Shown one piece after another: positions 60,222 to 64,000 of a stretch of 64,000 bases of DNA. The stretch covers positions 5,620 to 69,619 of the forward strand of contig NZ_MUXZ01000007.1 in assembly GCF_002015075.1 (NCBI RefSeq), in the 5' to 3' direction. Position 1 is the first letter of the stretch. Each line of letters starts with the position of its first letter. Origin of the DNA: Canicola haemoglobinophilus. Its GTDB lineage: Bacteria > Pseudomonadota > Gammaproteobacteria > Enterobacterales > Pasteurellaceae. A program made the translations under genes and the position numbers. Below the pieces are notes generated by a model that was given only the letters and a program-made list of their open reading frames with translations, was not told the DNA's origin and ran no database searches.

Positions 60222-62657
60222 ATGTCAAGTATTCTTAATTTTTATCGTAACCTATTATCTTTACCCCTCTCTTTTTTAGTAAAAAATAATCCTATACCTC
60301 AAAAACCTATTGAAGAATTAGCATTAGATCTTAATCAACCCATTGTTTATTTATTGCCTTATACCTCACAAACGGATCTTGTTATTGTTCGCCGCAACTG
60401 TTTAAGCTTGGGTTTGCCAGATCCTTTAGAGATTAATGAATTAGCAGGTCAAAAATTACCTCGTTATGTTTTTTTAGATGAAGGACGTCGTTTCTTTAAA
60501 TCGAAAGTCGCTAAACCAGAAACAATTCAAGTCTTTGAAAAATATCTTGAATTGCACCGCACTTTAGCGGATTTAAACGTACAGTTAGTGCCAGTTTCAG
60601 TGCTATGGGGACGTTCTCCGGGTCATGAAAAACAAGGCGGATTACCAAAGCTTCGCTTGTTAAACAGTGTTCAGAAAACAGCAGCGGCTATTTGGTTTGG
60701 GCGTGATACATTTGTCCGTTTTTCACAAGCTGTTTCTCTTCGTTATATGGTCGAGGAACATGGAACGGATGAGAGTATTGCATTGAAATTAGCTCGTGTT
60801 GCAAAAATCCATTTTTCTAAGCAAAGAATGTCTGCTACAGGTCCTCGTTTACCAAATCGCCAAGCGATGTTTAATAAATTACTGCAGTCGCCAGCAATTC
60901 TTAATGCAATCGCAGATGAAGCTAAAAGTAAGAAGATAAGTGAAGAAAAAGCACATAAAGAAGCTTATAAAATTTTGGATGAGATTGCTGCAAACGTAAA
61001 TTATGAAGGATTGCGTGTTGCAGATCGTTTTTTAGGCTGGCTATGGAATAAATTGTATCAAGGTATCGATGTACAAAATGCGGATCGTGTACGTAAATTA
61101 GCTTTGGACGGACATGAAATTGTGTATGTGCCTTGTCATCGCAGCCATATTGATTATCTATTATTATCTTATGTGCTATATCATCAAGGCTTAGTACCAC
61201 CACATATTGCCGCAGGTATTAATCTCAACTTCTGGCCAGTAGGCACCATGTTCCGCCGTGGAGGTGCCTTCTTTATTCGCCGCACTTTCAAAGGAAATCG
61301 TTTATATTCCACTATTTTCCGTGAGTATTTAGCTGAATTGTTCCATCGCGGCTACTCCGTTGAGTTTTTTATTGAGGGAGGTCGCTCTAGAACGGGGCGT
61401 CTATTAGCACCGAAAACGGGCATGATGTCGATGACATTGCAAGCATTACAACAAAGTCAAATTAGACCAATTTCTGTTGTGCCTGTTTATGTGGGTTATG
61501 AACATGTATTGGAAGTGGATACTTACGCAAAAGAGCTTCGTGGTGCAGCAAAAGAGAAAGAAAATGCAGGTTTAGTACTACGAGTTATTCGTAAATTGCG
61601 TAACTTAGGACAAGGGTATGTAAACTTTGGTGAACCTATTACATTAAGTAATTATTTAAATCAGCATTTCCCTGAATGGAAAGATGATTTACAAGAGGAG
61701 CGCCCTCAATGGTTTAGTACAGCGGTTGATGCAGTGTCAAATCAAGTGATGACTAATATCAATAAGGCAGCGGCAGTAAATGCGATGAACTTAACAGGCA
61801 CCGCACTTTTATCTTCTCGCCAGCGTGCATTATCACGTGAACAGCTTTTAGAGCAATTAGAAAGTTATCAGCTCTTTTTACAAAAGGTCCCTTATGCTAA
61901 GGATGTTATTGTACCAAGTGAAAAACCGGAAGAAATGCTTGAGCATGTACTGGGGCTAGAACGAGTTGGATTAATTGTAGAAAAAGATAATTTTGGCGAA
62001 ATGTTACGTTTAGAGCGCTCAGCTGCTGTACTGATGACCTATTATCGTAACAATATCCAACACCTTCTTGTTTTACCTTCTTTAGTGGCAAGCATTGTGT
62101 TTCATCATGGCGCAATCCAAAAGGATTTAGTGTTAGAGGCGGTCAGTAAAATTTACCCATTCTTAAAAGGAGAGTTATTTTTACATTTCGCTGCGGATGA
62201 ATTAGATGAGCAAGTTGAAAAAATTATTGCTGAGTTTAACCGCCAACGACTAATTCAATGTGCAGAAAACTTTATTTCAATTAATAAAGAGAGAGTAAGA
62301 ACCTTGCAATTGTGGATGGCTGGCGTACGTGAAATTTTACAACGTTACTACATTACAATCAGTATTTTGCAAGATGATCCAACTATTGCAAGAGCGACTT
62401 TAGAGAAAGAAAGTCAATCTATTGCGCAGCGTTTATCCGTATTGCATGGGATTAATGCGCCAGAGTTTTTCGATAAAGCTGTGTTCTCGGCGTTTATTGG
62501 TAGCTTAAAATCCAATGATTATTTTGATGAAAATGGCGTTGCTATCACAGATAAATTGAATGAGATAAGCGATATTCTCGACAGAATTATTTCTACTGAA
62601 ATTCAATTAACCATAAAAAGTGCGGTAGGAAAAAATGAAGAAATACAAGAGAGTTAA
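60222..62657 (+). CDS. plsB: Glycerol-3-phosphate acyltransferase
   Basis: Membrane enzyme making lysophosphatidate, the first step of phospholipid synthesis; 811 residues from the Met at 60222 (SSILNFYRNLL); an ATG at 60210 is also possible. Acyltransferase motif HRSHID (306-311), FFIRRTFKGN, FIEGGRSRTGRLL and VPVYVGYE are intact. It is divergent from lexA, with plsB and lexA close together as also seen in enterics. Confidence 0.97.
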   Translation: MSSILNFYRNLLSLPLSFLVKNNPIPQKPIEELALDLNQPIVYLLPYTSQTDLVIVRRNCLSLGLPDPLEINELAGQKLPRYVFLDEGRRFFKSKVAKPETIQVFEKYLELHRTLADLNVQLVPVSVLWGRSPGHEKQGGLPKLRLLNSVQKTAAAIWFGRDTFVRFSQAVSLRYMVEEHGTDESIALKLARVAKIHFSKQRMSATGPRLPNRQAMFNKLLQSPAILNAIADEAKSKKISEEKAHKEAYKILDEIAANVNYEGLRVADRFLGWLWNKLYQGIDVQNADRVRKLALDGHEIVYVPCHRSHIDYLLLSYVLYHQGLVPPHIAAGINLNFWPVGTMFRRGGAFFIRRTFKGNRLYSTIFREYLAELFHRGYSVEFFIEGGRSRTGRLLAPKTGMMSMTLQALQQSQIRPISVVPVYVGYEHVLEVDTYAKELRGAAKEKENAGLVLRVIRKLRNLGQGYVNFGEPITLSNYLNQHFPEWKDDLQEERPQWFSTAVDAVSNQVMTNINKAAAVNAMNLTGTALLSSRQRALSREQLLEQLESYQLFLQKVPYAKDVIVPSEKPEEMLEHVLGLERVGLIVEKDNFGEMLRLERSAAVLMTYYRNNIQHLLVLPSLVASIVFHHGAIQKDLVLEAVSKIYPFLKGELFLHFAADELDEQVEKIIAEFNRQRLIQCAENFISINKERVRTLQLWMAGVREILQRYYITISILQDDPTIARATLEKESQSIAQRLSVLHGINAPEFFDKAVFSAFIGSLKSNDYFDENGVAITDKLNEISDILDRIISTEIQLTIKSAVGKNEEIQES

Positions 62658-62710
62658 TGTGTAGAGAGCAAAGTTAAGATTTTGCACATTATATCTAGCT
62701 ATTTCGTTTA

Positions 62711-62749
62711 AATTGATCTAGTGGCAATGCTCACTAGATCAATTTTTTT
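62711..62749. terminator. Terminator between plsB and the tehA-like gene
   Basis: AATTGATCTAGTG and CACTAGATCAATT form a 13-bp stem with an 8-base loop, followed by TTTTT. The tehA-like gene converges from the other side and its stop lies within the hairpin's end. Confidence 0.9.
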
Positions 62750-63698
62750 ACTTCAACCAAAACTCCCTTTTCCACAAAGTTTTCAGCGTAATTATCAGCA
62801 AGAAAGCAAAACCCATATTGGCGAACACAAAAAGTGCGGTGCCAATAATTGGATAATTTCCTTTGTTGATAAAAACTATTGCATCATTTGCTATTGCAGC
62901 CAAACCGAATGAGAATGCCCAGAAAGAGAGGGTAAAGCCTTTTTCAGCAATCCAAGGCAAAAGGCGTAACATAAAAAAGAGCTGTAATAAGCCATATCCC
63001 CAAAGTAATTTTACCCAAAGATCTAATTCGCCGCCGTTGATTGACAAATAAGCAGAAGAGCCAACAAATGCAGGGGCTAATACAATGCCAAGGGTTGGGC
63101 GTAGTGGAGCATAGAATTCATTTAAGCGTAAGCGTTGTAGCATAATTGGCTCAAAAAAGATCCAAGAAAGAAAGCCTGTGCCTAAATAAACATAAGCTAA
63201 ATCCACTAAGCCAATTAAAGCTAAACAAGCACCACTAGTAAAATTAACCGCAATGGTTGGTAGATAGAAGGTGGGCTGTATTGCTTCTTCATTGAAGCTT
63301 TTGCCTTTTAAAAAGCCCCCAATATAAATGACACTAAAAATTGTTTGTCCAGCAACGCTAAGCAAAATCAGGCTTTTCCCCACTAAAGCATAATTTTTAT
63401 ACAATATTGCTCCAATCACCATTGAACTAAGAGGAATAAGTGCCAGAATGCAAACACGAATAGGATCGCTAAGCTCTTGCTGTACTTGCTCATAGTATTT
63501 CAATATTTTGTAAAGGTATAGCAATATAAATAGAGCCCAACTTCCCACGGATAAAATGGTCAAATCTTGCTCAACCAAGCTAGCATAAGGAAATAACATT
63601 TCTGCTTGTCGCCAAGCCAATGTTAAGCCGCCTAATCCTAAAGACATAGAAAAATGCCCTGTTGGCATGAAAAATGGTTTAGTTTCAGATGTCATCAT
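62748..63698 (-). CDS. tehA: TehA/SLAC1-family channel-like protein
   Basis: A 316-residue membrane protein with ten helices, first isolated in E. coli as tellurite resistance and related to plant SLAC1 anion channels. PTGHFSMSLGLGGLTLAW, PTFYLPTIAVNFTSG, APAFVGSSAYLSINGGE and LSFWAFSFGLAAIAN (holding the gating Phe) match. From memory, the sequence is clearly diverged from the crystallised H. influenzae TehA, so it may be an ortholog of another species or a paralog. No tehB follows here. Confidence 0.88.
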   Translation of the reverse strand: MMTSETKPFFMPTGHFSMSLGLGGLTLAWRQAEMLFPYASLVEQDLTILSVGSWALFILLYLYKILKYYEQVQQELSDPIRVCILALIPLSSMVIGAILYKNYALVGKSLILLSVAGQTIFSVIYIGGFLKGKSFNEEAIQPTFYLPTIAVNFTSGACLALIGLVDLAYVYLGTGFLSWIFFEPIMLQRLRLNEFYAPLRPTLGIVLAPAFVGSSAYLSINGGELDLWVKLLWGYGLLQLFFMLRLLPWIAEKGFTLSFWAFSFGLAAIANDAIVFINKGNYPIIGTALFVFANMGFAFLLIITLKTLWKREFWLK

Positions 63699-63710
63699 TT
63701 TTAATTAACA

Positions 63711-63741
63711 AAGAAAAAGAGCGAAAATCCTTCCGCTCTTT
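63711..63741 (-). terminator. Terminator of prfC
   Basis: AAAGAGCG and CGCTCTTT form an 8-bp stem; on the minus strand TTTTTC follows. It lies just after the prfC stop and before the tehA-like gene. Confidence 0.82.
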
Positions 63742-63746
63742 GTAGA

Positions 63747-64000
63747 TTAATGTTCTCTGGTTTTAAAGAAGGTTACATCAGGGTAACGTTCTTGTGCCAA
63801 ATTCAAATTCACCATTGTTGGTGCGATATAAGTGAGGTTGTCGCCACCGTCTAGGGCTAAATGCTGTTCGTTTTTACGCTTAAATTCCTCAAATTTTTTC
63901 GCATCAGCACATTCTACCCAACGAGCTGTTGCCACATTTACGGCTTCATAAATAGCTTCAACGTTATATTCCGATTTTAAGCGAGAAACCACCACATCAA
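63747..64000 (-). CDS. prfC: Peptide chain release factor 3, C-terminal part
   Basis: The last 84 or so residues of the GTPase that recycles RF1 and RF2. The stretch VVVSRLKSEYNVEAIYEAVN, ATARWVECADAKKFEEFKRK and AQERYPDVTFFKTREH at the end closely follow the E. coli RF3 C-terminus. The reading frame continues beyond the window edge; the GTPase domain is not visible. Confidence 0.95.
   Translation of the reverse strand, partial: DVVVSRLKSEYNVEAIYEAVNVATARWVECADAKKFEEFKRKNEQHLALDGGDNLTYIAPTMVNLNLAQERYPDVTFFKTREH

Overview
The window is from a Haemophilus chromosome of the influenzae/haemolyticus group. It is AT-rich. It carries many copies of the 9-mer AAGTGCGGT or its complement ACCGCACTT, the DNA uptake signal of that group, both inside genes and as inverted pairs acting as terminators. 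The proteins read like H. influenzae core proteins. Species cannot be fixed from sequence alone: the gene order differs from what I remember of strain Rd, and the TehA-like protein is clearly diverged from the H. influenzae TehA I remember.

Layout. 1-666: start of a membrane acyltransferase (OafA type) with a tetranucleotide tract at the window edge. 916-4899: enolase, a small conserved protein, and menaquinone genes menB and menC with a broken small ORF between them. 4945-11568 (minus): aroQ, accB-accC, yhdT-panF-prmA and dusB-fis. 11799-17866: a complete type I restriction-modification system in the order hsdR-hsdS-hsdM, with a cluster of hairpins between hsdR and hsdS. 18028-18310: tRNA-Gly, tRNA-Cys and tRNA-Leu. 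18640-21234: a metB-like gene, a D-2-hydroxyacid dehydrogenase and thioredoxin. 21367-29634: the galactose regulon, with mglBAC and a GalR/GalS-type repressor on minus and galTKM on plus, and visible CRP and repressor operators. 29820-32243: corC-lnt. 32293-34221 (minus): a TatD-family nuclease and two cyclophilins, one exported and one cytosolic. 34360-35739: cysS. 35806-38449 (minus): ispB, a nuclease-like DUF5655 gene and queH in one coupled unit. 38668-41512: rplU-rpmA, an EamA permease and obgE. 41549-42537 (minus): an unknown secreted protein coupled to a VOC-fold protein, with eleven GCAA repeats just upstream. 42742-49433 (minus): the full cytochrome c maturation operon ccmABCDEFGHI. 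49597-51511: an accessory patch with an XRE regulator, two divergent small genes and a RelBE-type toxin-antitoxin pair flanked by imperfect direct repeats. 51901-57522: leucine biosynthesis leuABCD behind a leader-peptide attenuator, its spacers filled by large dyad elements. 57622-59354: pepB-ndk. 59428-62657: lexA and plsB, divergent, with SOS boxes. 62748-64000 (minus): a tehA-like gene and the 3' end of prfC.

Most of the window is housekeeping. The variable or little-described parts are the two simple-sequence tracts, the type I RM locus with its hairpin cluster, the nuclease-like gene between ispB and queH, the secreted-protein/VOC pair, the XRE/YbjN-like patch with a terminator-like leader, the repeat-flanked toxin-antitoxin, and the composite dyad elements in the leu operon. 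I see no prophage, integrase, insertion sequence, rRNA or CRISPR array.
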